A DNA stretch of 64,000 bases. Origin: Balamuthia mandrillaris. Lineage: Eukaryota > Discosea > Longamoebia > Balamuthiidae. Position numbers and translations under genes: made by a program. The first letter of the stretch is position 1. Each line of letters opens with the position of its first letter. Where the stretch lies: NCBI GenBank assembly GCA_031835245.1, contig JAVKOQ010000016.1:248001-312000 (forward strand), read 5' to 3'. The notes below the pieces were generated by a model, which did no database searches, had not been told where the DNA came from, and worked only from the letters and a program-made list of their open reading frames with translations. Of the stretch, positions 51,311 through 60,630 are shown one piece after another.

Positions 51311-54300
51311 ATGCGCAAGCGACCAACGCGTTGGTTTGTTGTGGCAACGGTGCTCCTCCTCCTCCTCTGGTCGTGCGGCAGCTTTTCAGGTGCAGATGGT
51401 TGGCTGTGTGCTCCCCACGCTTGGTCCACGCTGCCGGAGAAGCCGGCCCCTGGGAACCCCTTCGTGCTGAGCCTGGCCGTAAACATTACAGAGGCGGACC
51501 CGCCCTGCGTGCTTGAGCTTCAACCGCACCCTCAATACGACGCGTGGGCAACCTCTGGTGCGTGTTAAACCCTTTCTCTCCTCGTCGTTTCTCTTTCGCT
51601 TTCTCCCATCTCGCCTATCGCTCATCTATTGCATCTATCACTCTCCACCACCAAGGCCTCGCCGTCTCAGACCTTCCTGCTGGCACAAGTGCCGACTGCA
51701 GGTCCCAAAGGAACCGTTGCATTATGGAGGGCACCGCGTCCGCTCCTGTCATCGCTCAAATAACCTACGAACCTCCTCCAACTGCAGCCCAACCCACCGA
51801 ACCTCTCCATTACTCCCTTGGCATGGGTGACAAGGAGCATGAGAGCACCAGCACCTACTCTTTGGACATCACCCTCAAGCCAAGGTTCAGCCTCACCGCA
51901 AACTTTACCTCCGATCTGCCTCGGTCCTATGTTCCAGGCCAAGCCACGCCTCTCTCCTTCTCTTTCGACGTTCTCAACACGGGACCTTCTGCGGTTCGTG
52001 ATGGCTTTTGTCTGGTGTATTTTGCTCCGTCGGTTATCGTGGATCGTGACGCTCTCCCTTCGACCTGTGGAGATGATGAGCCAAGCGGCCTCCTTCGTTG
52101 TTCGTTCCTTAGCTTGCCGCCCACCACTCATGGTATTCTTTCGTTCACCCGTTGTCGTTTCTTTCTTTCTTTCTTTCTTCTTTCTTTCAACTCTCTTATG
52201 GTGAGTTAACTTCTCGACGTGCCATCGCTCCGGCCTGCAGAAAGCTTTTCGTTTCGGACACTCCCAGCGGACCCGGCGCTGAGAGAAGTGGTCGTGGCTG
52301 CGGTTCCCACATGCAACAACACGGCAGGCGATGAGCTCGTTCGTTACACTCCTCCCATTCCAGAGACCTCCCAACCGTCTCCAGAAGTTCAACTTGACTT
52401 CGCGTTGAAACGTAAGTATTGTCGTTTATTTTGTTGTCTGTTCTTTGTACTTTGTGATAGTTTCTTCATGATACTCTTGTTCTTCTTGTTCTTATTCCTC
52501 TTCTTCTACTTGTTGTTCTTGTTCTTCGTTCTTGTTCTTCTTGTTCTTCTTCTTCCTTCTTCTTCTTCTTCTTCTTCTTCTTCTTCTTCTTCTTCTTCTT
52601 CTCCTCCTCCTTCATGAGTTCACAAACTATCATATAGGGAATCCAATACCTGTTGTAGCAGGTAATGCAACTACCATTAGGTTTGCGCTGTCCAACTCAG
52701 GCCTTTCAACGAGCCTGTCTTCCTCCATGACTTGGCTGTTTCCTCTCAACCTCACCGTCACGCCAAACTCCTTCACTCAAAACTATTGTCAGCCACCTCT
52801 GCGGGAGGAGAATGTGGAGCTGAGTTGCTTGGTGGACGTTGCGCCAGGCGAAGTTTTAGAAAACGACATCCAGGTCCGTTTGGACGCGAACTCTTCGGTG
52901 TCGGCTACGAGCTTCTCTGTGGAAGTCAAGGACGAGCTTAAACAGGGGCTGCCAATAGTAACGGGAACGTTGAATGCAATGACATTCAGCAAAAACGTGT
53001 TGATGAAAGTGCAATTGCTGAATACTTCCACCGTCCAAACCAAGGTTTGGTTTTTAATGTTCTTGTTCTTTGTTCCTTGCTCTCCTCTTTGTTCCTGTCG
53101 GAGTTCTCTTTCTTTTGCTTTTGCTGTTTCGTTTGTTTTGTTTATCTGCTCGGTTTATGTTTTGGTGTTAATCGTTGCAACACAAAAGAACTTTGAAGTG
53201 GCGATGAAGAGTGGAGGACCTTCGTGGGCTCGCCAGGTCAGTTGCTTCTTCAACTTCACCAGCCAGAACGACGATTCCTCTCTTGCGGACGTCAGCTTCA
53301 CCACCTCTTTGCCAAAACAAGCGTGCGTAGTGTTGGAGGCCGCTTTAGCCACCAAACATGTTCTCTGCCAAGTGGGCGACCTGTCCACCTCTTCTTGGAC
53401 CTCCTTCAACTACTCCCTCACCTCTCCAGACCCTTTGCTATCCACCAAAATGGAGATAGGATGTCAAAGCAGCACGCCCAACGACTTTCCTCTGGTCTCC
53501 TGGTCTGCTGTCTTGGATGACGATGGAGCCAAGACCGCCATCGACCCTGATACCGGCAGTACCGCTAGCCAGTTCCCAGACAACACCCCAAATCTTCAAC
53601 TCGTTCCCAAGCAGGGCTCTCAACCGCAAGAACACCTCCGCCTTAACTTTGCCTTTCATTCCGTCAAGGAGCTGGATGAAAATAGCAACGTGGTAAGAAG
53701 CATGACCTTTCCTCCTTCGGGATATGCCTCTACTTTCTTGGACGAGAGAACCATTCAGTTTGTGGTGGCGCTGGATGACGAAGAAGGAGATGGAAGGAAG
53801 AGGGTGGAATGGACATTCACAGTGGTGGAAGAAGAGAGGGAGTTTCATGTAGGCAACACAACGTTCAAGGTGGGTGCTGGGTTCAACAAATGGAGCGTGA
53901 GCCTGTTAGGCTGGCTACCATCCCCCAATCCTTCGTCTCCGTCATATTCTTCTGTTTCATCATCCCCCTCTACTTCTTCTTCATTGTCATCATCAGCTTC
54001 CTCTTCTTCCTCTTCTTCCTCTTCTTCCTCTTCCTGTTCCTCTTCCTCTTCCTCTTCCTCTTCCTCTTCCTCTTCCTCTTCCTCTTCCTCTTCCTCTTCC
54101 TCTTCCTCTTCCTCTTCCTCTTCCTCTTCCTCTTCCTCTTCCTCTTCCTCTTCCTCTTTTTCTTCTTCTTCCTCCTCCTCCGCCTCTACTGGATCTGGTT
54201 CCTCCACAACAGGAGAGGTAAGATGGCTGGAGTTAAAAGTCAGTATGAACAGTTCCGATGGCGCTTTGAACCCACATCATCCAGCTGCCGTGAACTTGGC

Positions 54301-54766
54301 AGAAGAAACCGCAACCAAAGGGATGTGGCGGACCAACCACACCCAAGTCATCCTCAACTTGCTGCAAGTGTGTATGGTGGATGGCAAAGAACAACCAGCA
54401 TTTGCCAGAGTGGAAGAAGAAGAGGCGAGCAATGAAGATGAAGCGCAACAACAATGGCTGCTCATCCGACTGCCCGTTGGAAGGCACATGTTTTACGATC
54501 TCGACGTGCAGGTCTTGGTGGACACAAGAAGTGAAGAAGACGAGGGAACGAACGTGAAGCTGGTGGTGGCCGTGTCGGTCAGCATCGGTGTGGCTGTGTG
54601 CATGGTCGTTGCGGTCGTCTCTGGCGGAATTGCGTGGCGGATCCGAAAGGCACGGATGTTCTCCGCTTCGTTGGGTGCCGTCAACTTTTCTGTAGAGGAG
54701 CTCTACGCCCCTCTCCTTGATGATGATGCCGGTGGTGGCTCGCAAGATGCATCCTATTTTCTGTAA
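51311..54766 (+). CDS. Type I membrane protein T3 with a long poly-Ser tract
   Basis: Five exons in frame to 959 residues: 51311-51557, 51656-52132, 52241-52411 (171 nt), 52638-53044 (407 nt), 53189-54766. Exons 3 and 4 have exactly the lengths seen in T2. Signal peptide WFVVATVLLLLLWSCGSFSG; HAWSTLPEKPAPGNPF; modules B, C, D and E as in T2. Inside E a tract of about 65 Ser, encoded by TCCTCT repeats (53984-54180), replaces a short Ser-rich loop. The TM helix (LVVAVSVSIGVAVCMVVAVV) is followed by RIRK and a tail with FSASLGAVNFSVEE, ending at 54764-54766. Extracellular side carries many N-x-S/T sites. Confidence 0.83.
53984..54180 (+). repeat. Coding TCCTCT hexanucleotide repeat in T3
   Basis: In-frame repeat of TCCTCT with minor variants encoding almost pure Ser; the paralogues T1 and T2 have only short Ser-rich loops here. 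Confidence 0.9.
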
Positions 54767-54794
54767 AGAACAAAAAAAAAACATTACCTCTCCT

Positions 54795-55045
54795 GCCATC
54801 GGTGTCGAACCGGCGGCCGGATTTTCTTCTCAAAAAAAAACGCTTTCCCTTCGGTATCGAACCGACGGCCAGTGAAACACGCATTACAAGAAAAAAAGAA
54901 CATGTCCGCCTTCGGTGTCGAACTGGTGGTAATACAGCAACAAAAAAAAGAATGGCTTCCTTGGGTGTCGAACTGGTGGCAATACTGGCTTGCCAAAAAA
55001 AAGGAATGGCATCCTTGGGTGTCGAACTGGTGTGCCACCAATTGC
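54795..55045 (-). repeat. Five tandem units with tRNA T-loop/B-box-like motif
   Basis: GGTGTCGAACC-type boxes at 54801, 54853, 54914, 54964 and 55018, spaced 50-61 nt. On the minus strand each reads (G/A)GTTCGANAC, matching the T-loop consensus GTTCRANNC. Most are followed, 12-20 nt later, by a run of 7-9 T on the minus strand. In the first two units 3-4 bp of a T-stem can form. No complete cloverleaf is present. Confidence 0.65.
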
Positions 55046-55066
55046 CAAGAAAGAAGCGCTCAGAAG

Positions 55067-55378
55067 ATGAAGAGGCTGTACCTGTTCCGCAAGCACAGCA
55101 AACAGCTGCAGGACTACTTCAAGCAGGAGATCAAGCGCCTCCAGTACAAAACCATGGTGACGGACGAAGGTCTGCCCCTGCAGGTGCGCCGCTTGGCCAA
55201 CTACAAGCTCCAAAATCTAAAGTCCCACAAGTACACCCCTCCCTCCGAGATTCGACGCCGCTGTGTCATCACCAACAACGCCCGCTCCGTCTCCAAGTTC
55301 TTCAAGATGCACAGGTATCAGCTCCGCTTGGATGCGCTATACGGCAAACTGCCTGGCGTTCACAAAGGCATCTGGTAG
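55067..55378 (+). CDS. MRPS14: Mitochondrial small ribosomal subunit protein uS14m
   Basis: Intronless, 103 residues from the ATG at 55067. The sequence follows the bacterial-type S14 fold: basic N-terminal helix (KRLYLFRKHSKQLQDYFKQE), LPLQVRRLANYKLQNL, then RRRCVITNNARSVSKFFKMH and the highly conserved end LYGKLPGVHKGIW. The zinc CxxC pairs are absent, as in the long mitochondrial/E. coli form. It belongs to the head of the mitochondrial small subunit. An open frame extends upstream to 54872 through the T-loop-like repeats, but that part is repeat-derived, so the ATG at 55067 is preferred. The stop is 80 bp from the convergent RhoGEF stop. Confidence 0.88.
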   Translation: MKRLYLFRKHSKQLQDYFKQEIKRLQYKTMVTDEGLPLQVRRLANYKLQNLKSHKYTPPSEIRRRCVITNNARSVSKFFKMHRYQLRLDALYGKLPGVHKGIW

Positions 55379-55458
55379 ACCCACCGATCGAACTTGCCCA
55401 CTTGTTGTTGTTTTGTTCATTCAAAAAATCAAAACATTTTTCAAAACCAAAAACCACT

Positions 55459-56262
55459 TCACAACAAATCTTTGTTGAGGGCAGACGAAGAGGAAGTTGA
55501 AGAAGAAGGAGTTGCGGTGGTGGTGGCGGTGGTCAAAGGGACAGCCAACGTTCCGCTGTCGCTGTTGAGCGCCGTTTGAAGCCAAGCCGATCGCCCTTTC
55601 TTCAAGTTCTCTCTTCGGTATCTCTTCCACATCTTCTCGGCAGCGTTCGTCGATACCGACGAGGAAGAAGCAGACACGGAACGAAGCGGAGAAAGTTGTT
55701 CTTCTTCTTCTTCTTCTTCTGCATTCGCTTCCCTTTTACCTGGTTGTTGCTGTTCTTCTCCGGCAATCCTCCGCCCCTTTTCTCTCTCGGTCTCCTCCAT
55801 CCCCTCTGCCGCAGCTTCTTCCTCTCTCTCTTTCAAGGAGTTGCTTCGCCTCTGTCTCCTTCTTATGCCTCTGCCCTCCAACGAAACGCTTCTTCGGCGT
55901 TGCAACCGCCCGCTGTCGTCGCTTCTGCCTGGTCGTCCCTCTTCCGTTTCCTTCTCTCCTTCCTCTTCCGCTCCACCTCCTTCTCCTCCTTCTGCTGTTG
56001 CTTCGTCCTGCTTCACTCTCTTCACTTTTGTTGAAGAAGCATAAGAGGAGGCTTGTCCCTCCTTCTGTTGTTGGTAGCGATGCATAAGGAGGCGCCGACG
56101 GTAGGCGGCATGGCGCTTGCGCTCCTTCCGGCTGAGCTCCTTGAGGAGGCTGACCCACCTGCGCTTGGCCTGCTCGTTGGCGGCCGTCACCTTGATCCTC
56201 ACCTCCTTCACCACCAGCCGAAACTCATGCTTGCCTTCCGAGAAGTGAGCGAGAGCGAGAGA

Positions 56263-56298
<36 letters not shown>

Positions 56299-58644
56299 CG
56301 AAGAAGAACAAGAATTCGAACCAGGTAAGCTCTCGACACGGAGGTTGATGAGGGGAATGGTGTGCCTCCATTCCAGCTTCTTGGCGTTGTGCTTTCTTCT
56401 CTTTACCACCAGCAATACGTCCCTTTGTGTGTTGTTTAAAACCGTAAGGAAGAAGAAGAAGAAGAAGAACAAGAAGAACAAGAAGAACAAGAAGAAGAAG
56501 AAGAAGAAGAAGAAGAAGAGAAGAAGAAGAAGAAGAAGAAGAAGAAGAAGAAGAAGAAGAAGAAGAAGAGGGAGAAGAAGAAGAAGAAGAAGAAGAAGAA
56601 GAAGAAGAAGAAGAACAAGAGAAAGAACAAGAAGAAGAACAAGAAGAAGAACAGAACAACAAGAAAGGAAGGAAGACGTACGAAAATAAAAAAAACAAAC
56701 GAGACCGCATCAAGCCAACAAACTTTTCAATCTTCAGCTCGTGCGCTTTGGACCCGCCCACGTACCATCTCCATGGCAGCACCAGTTGCTGCGTTTGCGC
56801 ACAAACGTGTCACAGCCTACCGAAAGGGTACGAAAGCAAGAGAAGAGGAGAGAAGGAAAGAGAACGAAACGTACGCCAAGTTTTTCACAGTCGATCCTTT
56901 GTTGGATCCTCAACACCTGCTCGGTGTCACCGATGGTAGGGCACACCGACGCCAGCTCCTTCAAGGCGGAAGCATAGGCGGAGAGAACCTGCTCCAGAGC
57001 GTAACGTTCGGAGGAACTGGATGAGGGAGAGGACGGAGAGGAAGCCGCAGATGAGGATGAAGAGGGCGGTTCCGGGGTGTCGTTCTTCACTTTGGTGAGA
57101 AGGAAGAGGGCGCAGGGAGGGCGTTGAATGGGCACGCGGAGGAGGTCTTCCAGGAAGAGGCCGTGGCTCATCTCGGGAAGGCTTACCTTCTGTTGAAGCC
57201 ATGTGACGGCCAAGACGGAAGCTGGTCAGAGGGAGGAAGAGGGAAAGGGGATAAGACAGAACCAAAAGGAAGAGGAGAACAAACGCTTAGCAGGAAGGGA
57301 ACGAGTCGAGGTCGGTTGTTGAGACAGTGCTCCAGGTGAATGGCTGCGCTTGGATGGTTGGACACGTACTTCTTGTACTCCTTCAGGTACTCACCCTTGA
57401 AACAACAAAACAAGGGGTAAGAAGAAAGAGAAACCAACTACATAAGCAAACTAATAGGAACGAAGAATGTACTTACCACGTCGAAAAGGTCAGCAAGCGC
57501 CCTCTCGGAAGCGTGTTGCTTGGGCCAATCGACTGTCAACCTTTGCTGCAGAGCGGTGAGCAAACTCCTCTCGTGGCTCATGAGCGCTTCTACGTTGCCA
57601 AAGATGAGCGCTATATCTTCATTGGTGAGTATCTCCTCTTTAGTTCCGACGAGTTCGGCAAGAGGGGTTCTTATTTGCTGTGCATGAGGTATTCACGTTA
57701 ACGTGAGCGTAAGAGAGAGAAAGCGAGAGAGGAGAGCTAACCTCGCATAACAGTCGCATAGCTTTGGCCTGATACTTCTCCACACGAAACAGCTCGCAAA
57801 GAGCTCTCCAGCGTTTATCCGATCGCAAGACGTTTGGCAAGGGCACGTTCAGCCTGCTGTACCAGCTTGAGGAGAGCTTTCTTGGGGCGGCTCTCCTCCT
57901 TCTTTCCTGTGAAGCCGCGGAAGCCGAAGCTGAAGAAAGGAAGGAAGGAAGCACGGCGGCAACCGAAGACGACAGAGAAGATACGATGGAGGATAACTGG
58001 TTGTTGTTTGAGGATTCTACTTTGTATGGGAAGGAACCAGCTCTTGCTCTTGCTTCTGGAATACTAGCCTCATCTCCTCTTTTTGTTGGCGGGCTGTAAT
58101 GCATTGCACGATGCGCATCTGGACCTTTTGGCAATTGTTGTGTAGGTGGTTGCTCCTCCTCTCCTTCTTCTTTTTGTTCCTCGAACTCGGCTGCTTCCTC
58201 ATCTTCTTCCTCATCATCTTCCGCGTTGATGATCTCTGCTTCAGTGTCTTCTTCTATGATAGACTCTTCTTCTTCCTCTTCTTCTACTTCTTCCTCTGCT
58301 ACTCTTTCTATTTCCCTGGCAGCCTCTTTTGCTTCGTTTCCTTTCACCTCGGCAACCAGCACATTGGGAGAGCCGTTGCAGTCAGCGGCAGGCTCCTGTT
58401 GTACACCGCTGCCTCCTTTCACACTCTGTAGCGCTTCTTCCAAGCTAGCGGTAGAAGAGGAAGCAGATGAAGCAACTTGGTCAGGCCGATCGCTCCTTTT
58501 ACGGTGCCTCCTCCCCACGAGTCGAGCCACGAGTTCATTGTGCTTCACCTCAAGCTCAGCCACCGACTTTGAGATGTTAATGAGCTGCGAGGCAACCACC
58601 AGCCACGCGAGCAGCTGCACCACACCGAACAACGTCCAAAACAT
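55459..58644 (-). CDS. RhoGEF (DH-PH) protein with N-terminal membrane helix
   Basis: ATG at 58644. Residues 1-25 are a hydrophobic helix (FWTLFGVVQLLAWLVVASQL). A low-complexity Glu/Ser region of about 250 residues follows. The DH domain spans several exons: RTPLAELVGTKEEILTNEDI, ALIFGNVEALMSHERSLLTA, YLKEYKKYVSNHPSAA, and LLRVPIQRPPCALFLLTKV, the last covering the conserved P-x-Q-R helix. PH-like strands follow (SKAHELKIEKFVGL; VLLVVKRRKHNAKKLEWRHT; FRLVVKEVRIKV; NEQAKRRWVSLLKEL). A long Arg/Glu-rich tail ends at 55459. It should activate a Rho/Rac GTPase. The membrane helix at the N-terminus is unusual for the family. Introns at 56268-56296 and 56450-56660 carry sense CT and CTT repeats. 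Confidence 0.82.
56450..56660 (-). repeat. CTT microsatellite in a RhoGEF intron
   Basis: About 210 nt of GAA on the plus strand with AAC interruptions at both ends; polypyrimidine on the sense strand. Confidence 0.9.
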
Positions 58645-58736
58645 GCGACAGCGTGGAGTCTATGCTTGCAATAAAAGGTCTTTTCTTGGGGTCTTTTTTT
58701 GTTATTTTCCGTTCAAGGATGAAGCGACACAATTAT

Positions 58737-58745
58737 CATGTCGTC
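58737..58745. promoter_or_regulatory. CATGTCGTC element between RhoGEF and HUS1
   Basis: Lies 93 nt upstream of the RhoGEF ATG (as GACGACATG on its sense strand) and 154 nt upstream of the HUS1 ATG. Confidence 0.4.
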
Positions 58746-58898
58746 ACGGATTTAAAAAAGCTTTCGGAAACTATTCTAATAAAAATTTGGAATTCCAAGA
58801 AAAATTATTAAAAAAAAGTAGCAAAAAAAAGAGAAAGAAAAAAATTTTGCGATTGGAAATCTTCAACCAGCGAATCACATCAAAAAAAATAAAATAAA

Positions 58899-60197
58899 AT
58901 GAGGTTTATGGCCAAGTTAACCAACGTGAACCTTTTCATAAGTAAAGATCTCTCTCTTTTTTTTAATTTTGGTTTTTCCAGTTCCTTTTGCTTGTAATCC
59001 TTGCTACACAATAATCGCTGATGCTGTTTTTTTTCATTTCAACGATAACAAAAAAGAATTGGTTCAAACGATCGACAAGATTGGAAAGTCGTGTGTGGTC
59101 CATCTAACGCCGAAGAAAGTGGAGTTCATCCTTACTTCAGACATCACGGACGGCGTGCAAGTTTGGTCCGGCATCAATTCTGTACGTCATTTGCACATCC
59201 TTTGATTGATTTGTTTTCGTTTCTTGTCGTTTCTTTCTTTCTTTCTTTCTCTCTCTCTCTCTCTCTTGTCGTTTCTTTCTTTCTCTCTCTCTCTCTCTCT
59301 GTTGTTTCTTTCCAACTCACTCGCAGCAACCATAAAACCAAAAGTCTTCGTTATTCGATGAGTACAGAATAGAGAGCAAGAACCAGAACGAGATAGCCTT
59401 TGAGCTGAGCCTTGACAACCTGCTCAGGGGCTTAAAGTCGGGGCAGCTGGCCAGCGATATCACCCTCAAGCTCGCCAAGTTTGATGGCCAACCCACCCTC
59501 TGCATCGCAGTAAAGATACAGAGCCAACAGCAAATGATGTCGGTCGTGCAAGACATTCCAGTTAAACTCCTCACAGCCGCTCAACTCCAACAATTCATCG
59601 AACCCTATCTACCAGACCCTGAAGTACCCGTTTTTTCCTCCTTTCTTGCTTCTCTTCCTTCTTTACTTATTCCTTTTTTTCACAACAACAACAAAAACAA
59701 ACAGGTTTATATCATGTTACCTCCACTCAAGTTGATGCGAAGCGTAATCGATCGCATGAAAAACATTCACGACTATCTCATCATCACAGCCAACATGGCC
59801 GGCGATCTCACCCTCAAAGTGGAAACGGAGTTAGTCTCCATCGCCACGTTTTACCGCCAACTCGAACATCCTCAAATCGGTTTGTTTCTTCGCTTTGCTT
59901 TGCTTTGCTTTCTGCTTTGCGCTTCTTTTCTTCGTTTATGTTTTTGTATCGATTGGTGTTGATGTGTTTGTCTGTTGTTTGTGGTTTAAAACAGAGGGAC
60001 GGAGTCCGCCACGACACGACCCCAGCAAGTCGGCAGAGGTCAAAGTGGACATCAAGAAGTTTGCTCGGTTCTTGTACAGCTATCAGGTGGGACCGACCAA
60101 CGTCATCCTCTGTCTCGTGGTGGACAAGGCCGTGGTGTTGCACGTCTTGCTGGAGGACCTGTATCTCACCTACTACATCCCTGTTGTTCTTTCTTGA
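58899..60197 (+). CDS. HUS1: HUS1, subunit of the 9-1-1 DNA-damage checkpoint clamp
   Basis: Five or so exons. Exon 1 (58899-58939) reads MRFMAKLTNVNLFI, equivalent to the MKFRAKI start of HUS1. Further exons read VQTIDKIGKSCVVHLTPKKV and EFILTSD, then NEIAFELSLDNLLRGLKSGQ, VVQDIPVKLL, LPPLKLMRSVIDRMKNIHDY, LTLKVETELVSIATFYRQLE and a last exon ending in LEDLYLTYYIPVVLS. The pattern of D-I-P-V-K, the M-K-N-I helix and the Y-x-I-P end matches HUS1 along its full length. It forms the sliding clamp with RAD9 and RAD1 at damaged DNA in the nucleus. Intron 2 carries TTGTCGTTTC plus CT repeats like the VIT-VWA intron. Confidence 0.92.
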
Positions 60198-60630
60198 GAG
60201 AGAAAAATGCTTTTTTGTAGACATTACCAATATTATCAGACATTATATTACCATAATACATATAATATACAGTCAATATCAGTCAATGTCGACATTGTAG
60301 ATCACTATATATTATGTCGACTAATTTTTGATTGTTCGTTGGGTGATTTTTTGATTAACAAGATCTGGTGGTAGTCACTTGAAGGAATCAGAATTGTGTC
60401 CAGTTGTTTCGTATTCATGTCGGTTATTCTGCTGGACAACACTCCCCCTCCAATTCTCTGGCAATGTTCTGCATGCACGAAGAGAGAAAAAGAAAAGGGA
60501 AACGCCGTTTCGTGAGGGAAAAGTGGTAAGAAAAGATTGAAAGAAAGACTCCCCACCGTTCATGATCTCTTCTTTCTTTCTTCCTTCTTTCTTTCTGTCT
60601 GTTGCAAGAACAAACTTTGAGAGAAGCAAA
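60198..60630. other. Intergenic region between HUS1 and the first CRT-like copy
   Basis: AT-rich with TGTCGAC-type sites near 60287 and 60316. A possible exon with ATG at 60466 and a GTAAGA donor near 60529 could belong to the CRT-like gene, but it gives a TGA at the join. Confidence 0.4.

Noticed and set aside
54795-55045. Complete tRNA genes in the T-loop-like array
   Set aside because: No acceptor, D or anticodon arms could be drawn around any of the five boxes.
54872-55066. N-terminal extension of uS14m through repeats
   Set aside because: The added residues are translations of the T-loop-like array and have no counterpart in S14 proteins; the ATG at 55067 fits the family.
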